Assembly (NCBI GenBank): GCA_036250195.1
Contig: JAVHZZ010000003.1
Coordinates: 42,071,835 to 42,135,834 of the forward strand
Direction: 5' to 3'
DNA from: Mixophyes australis
Lineage: Eukaryota; Chordata; Amphibia; Anura; Limnodynastidae
Length of the DNA: 64,000 nt
The notes beneath the pieces were generated by a model. It did not search any database. It worked only from the letters and a program-made list of their open reading frames with translations, and had not been told where the DNA came from. The translations under genes and the position numbers were made by a program. Shown here in pieces: positions 54,346 to 64,000 of this stretch. Position 1 is the first letter of the stretch. Every line of letters begins with the position of its first letter.

Positions 54346-55156
54346 CAGATGTAATTTTTCTCCATCTGGGCTCACTAACTATGACTTCTGTTTAGCAGTT
54401 GGCTGAACGCAACTCCTGCTCCATGTAGAATAGAGCTAGTGGTCCTATTTGGAGACATACTCACCAACCACCATAACAAGGCACCAAGTGTAGGAAAATA
54501 CACTTGTGTCTTAATGCAGCCTAATGTTGGCTTTTCGTCAACTAAAACCTGCTCCTCCACCCTTTCTGACATTTCCTAATGTCATCTCAATTACATTGCT
54601 TATAAATTGTAAATCAGGTTCATACGGTGACATCATTGGGTTTCTAAGAAAAATGCAACCACTAGCTAATACATTCTTTTTTACATTTCCCAGAAGAACC
54701 ATAGTATTTCATGCTTCATAGTTCTTTAATCTTCTTCTTTTTTTAAAAAAATGTTTTTGTTGATATAAGGTTTGTTTCAACACTTCCTTTGTGTCATACA
54801 CTCGGGACCTGAGATCTTACTGACAAGTGTTCTGTAGGATCCCTTATTATTTCATCACGTCAGAAATACCTAACGTTAGATTCAAGTCAGAGCAGGATTG
54901 GCATTTACTGTATGATGCATTTACTGTAAGCTGTGAAACAATGTAACCTCTTTCCTGGCCAATCTGGTATCTATCCCTGTATACAGAGACAGCCCTTAAT
55001 GTGTTCAGTCATATTTACCCCAACATAAGTACATATATTATTATTACTGGCACTTAACCTGCTGGCCTTATGTAGTTAAAGGAGTTCTCCACTTATGGGG
55101 GTAAGGCACTGCCATTAGGGAGCCTAGGTGGTCACCTAGGGCGCCAAATAAGTATA
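54346..55156. other. Mostly anonymous sequence
   Basis: At 55108-55145, CATTAGGGAGCCTAGGTGGT with CACCTAGGGCGCC resembles a hAT-MITE interior, but no ends can be paired. Confidence 0.4.
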
Positions 55157-55493
55157 TCATCATCATCGGCTATTTATTATTTATATAGCGCCACTAGTTC
55201 CGCAGCGCTGTACAGAGAACTCAGTCACATCAGTCCCTGCCCTATTGGGGCTTACAGTCTAAATTCCCTAACACAGACACAGACAGACTGACAGACTAGG
55301 GTTAATTTTGATAGCAGCCAATTAACCTACTAGTATGTCTTTGGAGTGTGGGAGGAAACCGGAGCACCTGGAGGAAACACACGCAAACACGGGTAGAACA
55401 TACAATACACAGATAAGGCCATAGTCAGGAATCAAACTCATGACCCCAGTGCTGTGAGGCAGAAGTGCTAACCACCGAGCCACCATGCTGCCC
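55157..55493 (-). mobile_element. V-SINE-like SINE, full length
   Basis: Tail at left (ATCATCATC, TTATATAGCGCCACTAG), core, and tRNA-like head at right. Flanks ATAAGTAT and ATAAAGTAT are a likely TSD. Confidence 0.87.
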
Positions 55494-55499
55494 ATAAAG

Positions 55500-56159
55500 T
55501 ATATGATATAATGTCACAGATTCAGTGTTTTTAATGTCCTCTGGCGCCCCCACATGGAGCGCCGGTTGCTGGCATGAAGGAGAAGCCAGCAGGTGAAGCT
55601 ATCGTCTGCTGCTCCTCCATGTCAATGTTAAGCTGGAACTGTTCCACTGGTCGTTCCTGGACCAACTCTGGTGTCCTGCTCTACAGAGGAGGCTGGCACT
55701 AGGAGAGATGAGGAGAGTGACAGTGTCTGCACAGTGCTCGAGCAGAAGTGGATAATGGGCTACGTGAGTACACACAACAATGATTTACTATTATAAGGCA
55801 TGAGTGGGTTGGATGGATGAGCACTAATACATTTTTACTGGAGAACCCCTTACATTTATATCATATAGAACCTCGTAATTCCTTTATTTGTAGAGCATCC
55901 TTTAAACGCTTTGTACATTTGTAGAGTAATAGTTGTCCACTTTCAGAGAAATTTATGTCAATCATTTGTACAAGCCCTTAAGGACAACACACCAAGTAAT
56001 TTGCTTTATCTTTCTGGTCTCCTCATCTGGTTTTGCTGTATGATTTGATATACACAGTATACACTGTAATTGCCTGTTCTCCTTTCCTTGCACTTTTGCT
56101 GATTACTCATATTCAATGTAAAACCAATCTCCGAAGTTTAAACACTCCGATACTTGTGC
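55500..56159. other. Anonymous sequence
   Basis: No feature supported. Confidence 0.5.
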
Positions 56160-56167
56160 AAAGTTCC

Positions 56168-56333
56168 CAGGGCCGTAACTAGGGCTGTGCGACAGGGGCG
56201 ACCGCCCAGGGCGCAATGGTGAAGAAGGGTGCAATTTAGGAATATTTTAGGTTCATTTGGTTAAAATTGAGGACTAGGGGGGCGGCATTTGTCTTTCTTG
56301 CCCCAGGCGCTAGAATTCTAAGTTACAGCTCTG
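56168..56333. mobile_element. hAT MITE, 166 bp, intact
   Basis: Left CAGGGCCGTAACTAGG and, complemented right end, CAGAGCTGTAACTTAG. Perfect 8-bp TSD AAAGTTCC (56160-56167 and 56334-56341). Sister of the copy holding the large hAT at 41876-49004. Confidence 0.9.
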
Positions 56334-56341
56334 AAAGTTCC

Positions 56342-57568
56342 TACTTCAACAAGGCCGGTCTTCTTAAACTAGAGTGTATAAAACTGTCTTCCAGAGCTGT
56401 TCTTCATTCCTCATCTTATATCTAACCCCCGATTATCTCCGGTGTATGGAAGTGGGAGAGTCAAATTTTTTTTTTTAGCAATTAAGTTCTACATTCACCA
56501 GAAAATCATGTGTTTAGCAGGCAAATGTATGGAGTGGTCCCTTTTCTTAATGGAAACACTTCTGTCCTAGGTCTTTCTGGTTTAGTTCTGGGTTATCTTT
56601 AGTTGTAGATCTACATACAGTAGTTCCATTCGATTTTCAATTCATTCTTAATAGACAGTGTCAATTTCTAAATACATAGATTAATCTGGAACCTCATGCC
56701 AATGTGATGGACTGTTATGATTTTGTTTAGGTGCGTCAGAGGAAAGTGTACTATATAGGCCTACAGCTAACGAGAATAATGGCTGTTGCCTAGGTTGGTT
56801 CTAAATAAGGAATGAGGTCTACTGGCTGTCTACTGGATTGCCCATATTGCAAGGATTGGGTAACTGGTTTCCTGAAAAAAGTGAAATATATATTCAGCCT
56901 GCCATCTGATTGTATTATCCATTCCTACTGACAGAGCTCTTCCAGATTCCATCCTGGTCTGTCATTTTTGGATCCTCTGCTCCCCTCATGGTTATAGGGA
57001 GCCTCTATGTTTGGTCTAAGGATCCCACCGTCTCCTGTAGGATAACAAGCGTAATGTAACGTGTCACCAGCTTTGTGAAGATACAGAATCTTTAGCAGTA
57101 AAAGAACAGTTCCACGAGCAGGAATAATGACTGTGGATATTCTATTATTTAACTAGCTGGCAAAATTAGTACATTTCCCCCTTAACGTTATGTCAATGTA
57201 AAAAGCAGCTAGTAAGTTTTCGATATATTAATAACATCCTCTTTAGTATCAACGCACCTGGGCAATGTCCTGAATTATCTGATGTTAATAGGTTATGGGC
57301 CTAGGACAACAGTAAAATGCAAAAGCCTAACAAAAATGGCTGCTAATAGTAATTTGATGATGTTCACCACGTCCAGTCCGACAAACCAAAACTACCAATA
57401 ACAATGTGCCAAGAGCAGAAACGGCATTAGAGTGCGGTCATTTCCTTGGGAACCATTTTGTGGTGTGGTTCCGCTCACTCTTACCCTCCTTTTCTGCTCT
57501 GGCTATGGCGGTGGGTGTGGCATCCACAACCAGAGGTTCCCCTGAATACTCAGGTGTTTCAATATGGA
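56342..57568. other. Anonymous sequence
   Basis: No feature supported. Confidence 0.5.
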
Positions 57569-57870
57569 AGCCTGATTCATTAAGGCGCTTAAATGCCGGT
57601 ATGTGCCGTATTTTGCGTAAAATCGCACTGGGCATGCCCAGAAACGACCATATGCCAGAGAAGATGCATTGCTACAGGCTATGATTTCAGGAGCAGAACA
57701 GGGAGGGGATTGGACGTATGCACGCAGTCAATGTACAGTAAGGGCGTGCCAAGTTCGAGTGCACACAGCATCATCCGATTCAAGCTTTGGATGCTTCAAA
57801 TGTACATGTTTTCCAATCGTATCACTTGCACCAGCTTCAGGTCTGGTGTAAGTGCCGATTACTAGTAATG
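57569..57870. repeat. Dispersed repeat, paired with 19690-19990
   Basis: Opens with GCCTGATTCATTAAGGCGC, a terminus shared in style with the 322-bp MITE family, and shares ordered landmarks with 19690-19990. The right terminus is not found, so it may be a truncated MITE. Confidence 0.5.
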
Positions 57871-57945
57871 ACGGCTGTGTATGTATGATAGAACATCTAC
57901 AACAAAAAGTCGGTAATTCTAGAAAAAACGCAGGTCAATCTAGAA

Positions 57946-58565
57946 CAGTGGTCAGGGAACAGGGGTAAATGGGGTAAAAATGAAATTCCTGGGGGTAATG
58001 CTGCCGATTCACATGCTGTCAGTTGGATTGTAGACCCCTTTAAATGTGAAATTGCTGTTGTACCAGAAGAGCCTCTAGGGTTGCAGAGGCACTTCTTGAG
58101 CTTCGATGCAATAATGAAGCACGTATTGCATTTGAAAACAAAGCAGATCTGTCATATTTTTAGATGTCAACAGCTGCAAAGGCATCAAAATTACACATGA
58201 AGAGGCAGTCAAAAAGTTGCTGCCTTTTCCAACAACCTACCTTTGCGAACAAGGATTTTCCACTCTAACGAACATAAAAACAAAGCAGAGAAATGGATTG
58301 GATGCTGAAGACTGTATCCAAATTGCTCTGACATCAAAATGCCCCAATATTGATGCTCTCGTATTAAAAATGAAGCAACATCATTTCTCCAAAACCTGAA
58401 GTTTTGAAGTTGAAACTTTCAAAGACATTTTTTGAATAGATTCAATAAAATTTTGAATTCCAATCATTAATAATATATGATTTCCTTCCTTTCAAATCAA
58501 GGGGGTAACGTCGGCGTATCTAAATATATTTGGGGGTAAAAGGTAAAAAAGTTAACTGACCCCTG
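57946..58565 (+). mobile_element. Internally deleted hAT element, 620 bp
   Basis: Left CAGTGGTCAGGGAACAGGGG and, complemented right end, CAGGGGTCAGTTAAC. Perfect 8-bp TSD ATCTAGAA (57938-57945 and 58566-58573). It keeps the end of a transposase gene (next entry) but not the catalytic core. Confidence 0.93.
58180..58399 (+). pseudogene. hAT dimerisation domain remnant
   Basis: The frame reads LLPFPTTYLCEQGFSTLTNI, then TKQRNGLDAEDCIQIALTS, and ends HHFSKT before a stop. This is the C-terminal hAT dimerisation region of the type found in ZBED5/FAM200/SCAND3-like domesticated and wild transposases, with the usual S-E-R-x-F-S block replaced by C-E-Q-G-F-S. The N-terminal finger and DDE residues are absent because of the internal deletion, so the protein cannot be an active transposase. 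Upstream frames are broken near 58165. Confidence 0.8.
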
Positions 58566-58718
58566 ATCTAGAATAAACAATATTATTTTGTTTATTATGC
58601 TAGAACATGTGTTTGCAATCAAGAGCAACTGTAAAAATACATTTTATGTACAGTAGACATTAATAACATCATCGTGAAGAAAAACTAACTTTTTAAATGT
58701 TGTATCATTAATGACTAT

Positions 58719-59040
58719 GGGCCTGATTCATTAAGGATCTTAATTTCTTATTTAATCTCCTGGACAAAACCATGTTACAATGCAAGGGGTGCAAATTAGT
58801 ATTCTGTTTTGCACATAAATTAAATACTGGCTGTTTTTTCATGTAGCCACAAATATCAACTTTAAATTTCAGTGTACAAATAAGGTATCGAGTATTTGTG
58901 TGCTACATGAAAAAACAGTCAGTATTTAACTTATGTGCAAAACAGAACACTAATTTGCACCCTTTGCAATGTAACATGGTTTTGTCCAGGAGTCTGAAAT
59001 AAGAAGTCTCTTAAGTTAAGATCCTTAATGAATCAGGCCC
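58719..59040. mobile_element. Palindromic MITE, 322 bp, family B copy 3
   Basis: Ends GGGCCTGATTCATTAAGG in both orientations. TAT flanks both sides (58716-58718, 59041-59043). The most symmetric of the three copies; arms extend through ACCATGTTACAATGCAA and GCACATAAATTAAATACTG. Confidence 0.88.
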
Positions 59041-59162
59041 TATATTATTAACAGGTGACATTAATTGAATTTTTGTTCTGTGCAATCTTTTGGGACTTTA
59101 TATTGCACTTATGTATTGGATGTATCCTGCAGTACTCTGTCTAATAGAGCAGAGTGGACCAA

Positions 59163-59351
59163 GGGGTAAATGTATCAATATGCGGGTTCTTCAACACCCA
59201 CGTGTTCAGCCTCTTCCGCGATTAAATTTCAAGCGGCGCTGCATTGTAAAGGGTTAACTTCCCTTTACAATGCAGCGCCGCTTGAAATTTAATCGCGGAA
59301 GAGGCTGAACACGCGGGTGTTGAAGAACCCGCATATTGATACATTTACCCC
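59163..59351. mobile_element. Near-perfect foldback MITE, 189 bp
   Basis: Arms of about 91 bp (GGGGTAAATGTATCAATATG at the tip) are complementary with a single mismatch, around a centre near 59254-59260. CAA flanks both sides (59160-59162, 59352-59354). The tip resembles family A MITEs (GGGGTATATTTACTAA). Non-coding. Confidence 0.93.
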
Positions 59352-59428
59352 CAAGAGTCTAAACACATATTCATCAACAGATGTGTCTTCAGATCTGCTC
59401 CCTGTTAAATACGGATGTGCGCAGCGGT

Positions 59429-59784
59429 GGGATTAAAATAAATTAACAACCGGTTCTCTGCCCTAATGACTGTTTTAGGTATACAAAAAGATATAACGAA
59501 AGGTAGTTTAATATTTCATGCATTTAATACTTAAATTAAATGCCTTAAATGCATATTAATATTCAAATAAATTAATACTCAAATAATATTTTATGCTGCT
59601 AATATCAAGATAAAAATAGTAATGAGTCATGTTATACCACACAGTAGTGCCCCCATTTCAAATTCTGCCACAGTAATGCCCCTCTTCATCAAACTCTGCC
59701 ATGCTGCTTTTGCCCCTCAACACACTCTGCCATGCTGCCTGTGCCCCCCCTTCACACTCTGCCATACTGTCTGTGCTCCCCCTT
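59429..59784 (+). repeat. Possible hAT-like left end and start of the minisatellite
   Basis: CAGCGGTGGGATTAAAATAA and AACAACCGGTTCTCTGCCC look like the left end of a hAT element. From about 59640 degenerate units (AACTCTGCCATGCTGC with GCCCCTC) lead into the 32-bp minisatellite that resumes at 62386. No right end found. Confidence 0.4.
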
Positions 59785-60027
59785 TGTGGGGGTGTCTCCG
59801 GTGAAGACCCCCACCAGCGCTGTGTCCCTGGAGGGACAGAAGATGCTGGAGCCGGTGCCCGTGAAGAGGGCGAAGATGTCCGCCAGCGCTGTGCCCCTGG
59901 AGGGGCTGAAGAGGTCCCCGATGGTGCCCAGCAGGAAGAAAGAAGAGGAGAAGTACTCACCCGTCCAGCGATCCAGCGGTGAGTATCGTGGCTTCTTTCC
60001 TGCAGGTCTTGTGCGCGGAGGAAGGAT

Positions 60028-60180
60028 GAGCCAATCAGCGGCCGGATGCGCGAGCCAATCGCGGCTCACGCCCGGCCATTCAAAAGATTGGCGCCGACGC
60101 GAGGCAATCAGCGCTCATGCCGGCTGATGACGTCACGCCGGCGACTATATAAGTCGCCGGGTGGCGCCATTTTATCAGAA
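60028..60180 (+). promoter_or_regulatory. LTR promoter block
   Basis: Two CCAAT boxes (GCCAATCAGCG near 60031, GCCAATCGCG near 60053), a CRE TGACGTCA (60128-60135) and TATATAA (60146-60152). The TATA box sits in the loop of a perfect inverted repeat CCGGCGAC/GTCGCCGG. A transcription start near 60175-60180 is inferred. Confidence 0.6.
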
Positions 60181-60489
60181 GTCCGTCGGCGGAGAAGAGG
60201 GAGGACGTCTCTTCAAGACGTCCAGCAACAGAGTCAGCGGCAGCGGCGGCAGGGGGCCCTTGTAAGGGCCGTGAGCTAGCCTGCCGCCCGAAGACTTCAA
60301 TCAAGCCGCCGGAGCAGTGATCGCCGGCGGGGAGCCCTTGTAAGGGCTGAGAGCGCAACCGCCAAGCAGCTCTCAACAGCGCCGAACCGGAGAAGAGGCG
60401 CCGCCGGCTGGAGGGTCTGGAAGATCCGGAGAAAGAGGAAGAAGACGGCGTGGCAAGCTGAGATTCCTGCGCAGAGCAGGTAAGTGACT

Positions 60490-60965
60490 CAGCGTTAATT
60501 CGGGCACTAGGCCCGGGGCCACGGTCGGGCACAAGGCCCGTTGGCACAGAGGATTAGGGGCACAAGGCCCAGGGACCTGGGCACTAGGCCCCTACTAATT
60601 AGTGGGCCAGTAGGCCACAATATTGGTGAACAAGGGGACAAGCCCCTGTTAGTTAGACAGGGGGCGTGAGAGCCCCAGGTGTACAAGGGCACAAGGCCCT
60701 TAGGTAGTTAGTGGCCTAGAGGCCATAGGAAGGCCACAGGGCCTGGTTAGGGGCTGGTAGCCCGTAGGCTATATAGGGCACAAGGCCCTAGTAGATAGCT
60801 AGGGAGGCCACAGGCCTCGGTAGGCAGGGGCTAGGACCCCTAGGTAGTAGGGCACAAGGCCCTAGTTAGTGGACTCAGAGCCCTGAGGTAGAGAGGGGGC
60901 TGAGGCCCATTAATCAGAGCACAAGGCTCTGTTTGTAGCTGGGCAGAGGCCCATGGTGTGAAGGG
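60490..60965 (+). repeat. GGCACAAGGCCC minisatellite within the LTR
   Basis: About 30 degenerate short units based on GGGCACAAGGCCC alternate with TAGGTAGTTAG-type spacers. Each unit is itself roughly palindromic (GGGC...GCCC). Confidence 0.8.
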
Positions 60966-62329
60966 CAGAAGGCCCTGGTGGTGATGAGGTAGAGGCGTGG
61001 GAGCCTCGTGAGTGTAGGCGCGGTCCTGTGTGAGGTGAGTACACGTGGTTAGGAGGTACAGTAGAGCGGAGGCTCCTGTGGTGCTGTAGCAACCGGCTGG
61101 TTGGCTAACAGCGGTGTGCTCTGGTAAGTAGCTTACAAAGTACTGTATATTGTATTCTGTCTGTGAGGCGGGTATTGTTGAATTACAGTATTTTGGGTGT
61201 GCTATGTAGTTGTTTCCAGTGATCAAGACGTCAGGCCCCCATTAAAGGTAGGCTCTTGTTCCTGTGGTTTTCCTGTTCTAACCCGTGCTGTGGGGACAAG
61301 TGTAGTTACCAGCATACACATAGTCAGGGGAGAACACACTTAGTTTTCCTGTCCCTTAGGTCCCCGGGGTCACACTGGTACCCAGAGGGGGTGGCTGAGT
61401 GAGTTGGTGGCAGTGCAGCACACCTTGAGGCAGTTCCAGGGGCGGCCGTGGTTCTGATCAAGGGTCCTCAAGGCCGGTTCCGTGCAGGTGGACCTGTGGT
61501 TCCGGACGTAGGGACACGTGTGAGATACCCGAGTACAGGCAGTCGGGCGGTTCAGTTCGATCGGCTCTTCCGTGCGGCAGTCGGCCCGCGGGTTAGTGTG
61601 CTGTTCTACTGAGCCTCAGCCGGGCTTAAAGAACCGGTCCTTAGGGTCTGTGGGTGACCCCATAGCAAGAAGGCAGCTTCTTGGTACGACCTGGGTGAGG
61701 GGGTTAGGAACCGCCCTCCGGTTTAGTCTGTGAACACCGGCTGGTGTTCCCCGTAGTGTGTAAGTGAGCAGTTCCGTTAGTGCACCACACCTAGTTAGTC
61801 ATAGTGGTTTGACTTAGTTGCGTTGCCGACCATTAGAACGTTGTTAGGGTCGGGTCGCTGTTGTAGTCAGTCCAGTTTTGTGGGTGCCATCTTAGTCTCA
61901 CTGAGAGCGTAGAGGGAGGCTGTGTGTTCTTGTCATCCGCAGGAGTCGGGAAGGCGCAGAGGAACCGGATCGGAGGTGGGAGTGCCCCGGTGAGTATCAC
62001 GCTCGATTCCCCCTTTCGGTTAGGCCCTCACGGCAGGTGTGTGAGGTACTTGAGGCGGGATTAGTCCTCGGACTAGTCTTGGTCTTAAGTGCCTGTAGTC
62101 CCCCGCGTCTTGGCAAGAACAAAGTGAGGGGGCGGCAAGTGAGCTTGGACTGACCGTGTCCTCGTTCTTTGCCGTATTCTCGGACAGCCCTTACCTGGTA
62201 GGCACGGCCATAATCTCTGTCTCTATCTTAGAGGGACGTGATTGGAGGTGACTGCGGCTGCGGATTTGCTGGGATTGGATCGCAGCTGGGAAATCGGAAG
62301 CGGACTGGAGGTGACCATCGTTTTCAAGG

Positions 62330-62372
62330 TAAGTTCTTTTGTGTTGCGTCTGTCCCTGTTTTCCCCGCAGGG
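62330..62372 (+). other. Intron-like signals at LTR right edge
   Basis: CAAGGTAAGTTC (donor-like, GT at about 62330) and TTTTCCCCGCAG (acceptor-like, ending about 62370), roughly 40 bp apart, lie just inside the element end. Too short for a normal vertebrate intron; each may serve a longer intron. Confidence 0.3.
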
Positions 62373-62385
62373 GGCGTTACACCTT

Positions 62386-63470
62386 CACACTCTGCCATGC
62401 TGCCTGTGCTCCCCCTTCACACTCTGCCATGCTGTCTGTGCTCCCCCTTCATTCTCTGCCATGCTGTCTGTGCTCCCCCTTCACTCTCTGCCATGCTGTA
62501 TGTGCTCCCCCTTCACTCTCTGCCATGCTGTCTGTGCTCCCCCTTCACTCTCTGCCATGCTGTCTGTGCTCCCCCTTCACTCTCTGCCATGCTGCCTGTG
62601 CTCCCCCTTCACTCTCTGCCATGCTGCCTGTGCTTCCCTCTCACTCTCTGCCATGCTGCCTGTGCTCCCCCTTCACACTCTGCCATGCTGTCTGTGTTTC
62701 CCCTTCACTCTCTGCCATGCTGCCTGTGCTCCCCCCTTCACACTCTGCCATGCTGCCTGTGCTCCCCCCTTCACACTCTGCCATGCTGTCTGTGCTCCCC
62801 CTTCACTCTCCACACTCTGCCATGCTGTCTGTGCTCCCCCTTCACTCTCTGCCATGCTGCCCGTGCTCGCCCTTCACTCTCTGCCATGCTGTCTGTGCTC
62901 CCCCTTCACTCTCTGCTATGCTGTCTGTGCTCCCCCTTCACTCTCTGCCATGCTGTCTGTGCTCCCCCTTCACACTCTGCCATGCTGTCTGTGCTCCCCC
63001 TTCACTCTCTGCCATGCTGCCTGTGCTCCCCTTTCACACTCTGCCATGCTGTCTGTGGTCCCCCCTTCACACTCTGCCATGCTGTCTGTGCTCCCCCCTT
63101 CACACTCTGCCATGCTGTCTGTGCTCCCCCTTCAATCTCTGCCATGCTGTCTGTGCTCCCCCTTCACTCTCTGCCATGATGTCTGTGTTCCCCCTTCACT
63201 CTCTGCCATGCTGTCTGTGTTCCCCCTTCACTCTCTGCCATGCTGCCTGTGCTCCCCCCTTCACACTCTGCCATGCTGCCTGTGCTCCCCCCTTCACACT
63301 CTGCCATGCTGTCTGTGCTCCCCCTTCATTCTCTGCCATGCTGTCTGTGCTCTCCCTTCACTCTCTGCCATGTTGTCTGTGCACCCCCTTCACTCTCTGC
63401 CATGCTGCCCGTGCTCCCCCTTCACTCTCTGCCATGCTGTCTGTGCTCCCCTTCACTCTCTGTCATGCCC
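62386..63470 (+). repeat. 32-bp minisatellite, about 33 units
   Basis: Unit CTGCCATGCTGTCTGTGCTC plus CCCCTTCACTCT, period 32 (CTGCC at 62392, 62424 and on). C/T variation after CTG and one- or two-base changes in the C-run distinguish units. Because 32 is not a multiple of three and the unit has no stop in any phase, all three plus-strand frames stay open for hundreds of codons; these are not genes. Confidence 0.95.
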
Positions 63471-63591
63471 TAACTGCTTGAAAGGGAAAAGACATGGAAT
63501 TTTTTATAAAAAAAAACAAAAGTAGAAGAGTTGAACAGACTCTGGACTAGTAGGTACTTATGGTTGTGTGTTGACAAATGAACATTGACAT
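63471..63591. other. Anonymous sequence
   Basis: No feature supported. Confidence 0.5.
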
Positions 63592-63920
63592 GGGCAGCAC
63601 AGTGGCCTAATTGTTAGCCCACTCTGCCTCACAGCACTGGGGTCATGAGTTCAATTCCCGACCATGGCCTTATCTGTGTGGAGTTTGTATGTTCTCCCTG
63701 TGTTTGCGTGGGTTTCCTCCAGGTGCTCCGGTTTCCTCCCACACTCCAAAATCATACTAGTAGGTTAATTGGCTGCTATCAAAATTGACCCTATTTCTCT
63801 CTGTCTGTGTATGTTAGGGAATTTAGATTGTAAACTCCAATGGGGCAGGGACTGATGTGAGTTCTCTGTGGAATTAGTGGTGCTATATAAATAGCTGATG
63901 ATGATGATGATGATGATGAT
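63592..63920 (+). mobile_element. V-SINE-like SINE, full length
   Basis: Head GGGCAGCACAGTGGCCTAAT, B-box-like GAGTTCAATTC, conserved core, and tail GTGCTATATAAATAGCTGAT with about seven GAT units. No clear TSD. Confidence 0.88.
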
Positions 63921-64000
63921 GCCCTAGGAAGGAAGAACTATTTTTTCACGATCATCGATAATTAAACAATGGTCTACCCGATTCACAACAAGAATTAAGT

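Larger units (their letters stand above)
59785..62381 (+). mobile_element. Putative solo LTR, 2597 bp, inside the minisatellite
   Basis: Begins TGTGGGGGTGTC and ends GGGCGTTACA (TG...CA), flanked by CCTT on both sides (59781-59784, 62382-62385). Removing it restores a continuous minisatellite unit (CTCCCCCTT then CACACTCTGCC). It has an RNA polymerase II promoter block, several donor-like sites (CGGTGAGTATC at 59972, CAGGTAAGTGAC at 60478, CGGTGAGTATC at 61988) and an internal minisatellite. No internal coding region, primer site or second LTR is visible, hence 'solo'. The length is unusual, so a non-coding retroelement is an alternative. GC-rich open frames inside are not credible genes. Confidence 0.6.

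Noticed and set aside
60046..61226. GC-rich ORFs of up to 155 codons
   Set aside because: Located in the putative LTR and its GGCACAAGGCCC minisatellite; low complexity.
62386..63470. CRISPR-like array of short regular repeats
   Set aside because: No unique spacers, the units are contiguous variants, and the context is eukaryotic transposon DNA.
62238..63525. Overlapping plus-strand frames of 427, 380 and 313 codons
   Set aside because: They are the three phases of a 32-bp minisatellite with no stop in any phase; cysteine/proline-rich repeats, not proteins.
1..64000. tRNA genes from the A-box/B-box-like sequences
   Set aside because: All such hits belong to the SINE heads; none folds into an evident complete cloverleaf.

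Overview
The window looks like repeat-dense, gene-poor vertebrate DNA, most likely from an anuran (frog or toad). Evidence: tRNA-derived SINEs with the conserved V-SINE-type core, LINE tails ending in GGCGCTATATAAATAAATG, a CR1 tail with ATTCTATG repeats, a Tc1-like element, a chromodomain Ty3/Gypsy element, and many hAT elements with exact 8-bp target-site duplications (TSDs). The species assignment is inference from repeat style. I found no host protein-coding exon, rRNA, tRNA gene or prokaryotic feature. Almost everything that can be named is a transposable element, often one inside another.

Layout. 1-7000: old LINE tails, a candidate hAT 5' end with paired palindromes and a G-rich minisatellite (735-1900), a minus-strand promoter-like cluster (2868-2944), a 175-bp palindromic MITE and a CR1 fragment. 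7000-10530: a minus-strand chromovirus remnant (reverse transcriptase, RNase H, integrase, chromodomain, 3' LTR), decayed and lacking gag. 10530-25800: mostly anonymous DNA with V-SINEs, three hAT elements (18643-18780, 18936-19597, 20087-21524) and two members of an exactly 322-bp palindromic MITE family. 25811-33684: a decayed Tc1-like element split by a complete 6.4-kb hAT transposon (25997-32435). 33700-41870: MITEs, a LINE carrying a reverse transcriptase C-terminus, and V-SINEs, one split by a 281-bp hAT MITE. 41876-49004: a small hAT MITE split by a second complete copy of the large hAT (41950-48902). 49000-59400: anonymous DNA with further MITEs and SINEs, a deleted hAT that keeps its dimerisation domain, and an almost perfect 91-bp-arm inverted repeat. 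59430-64000: a 32-bp minisatellite interrupted by a 2.6-kb putative solo LTR, then a V-SINE.

The standout is the pair of large hAT elements. Each encodes an uninterrupted BED-finger/hAT transposase of 998 residues from its ATG (15 amino-acid differences between copies) and is bounded by matching termini and a perfect 8-bp TSD. Both have long, structured non-coding flanks: a leader of ~290-340-bp tandem units, and a 3' region holding decayed fragments of the element's own transposase gene plus a ~78-bp array. The copies differ mainly in array copy numbers (3 versus 4 leader units; 4 versus 10 3' units) and in one replaced block after the stop codon. They look recent and possibly still mobile. 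A related non-autonomous element lies at 20087-21524.

No genes here work together as a pathway. The relationships are those of transposon families: autonomous transposases and the MITEs that resemble their termini, and a SINE whose 3' tail matches a LINE.
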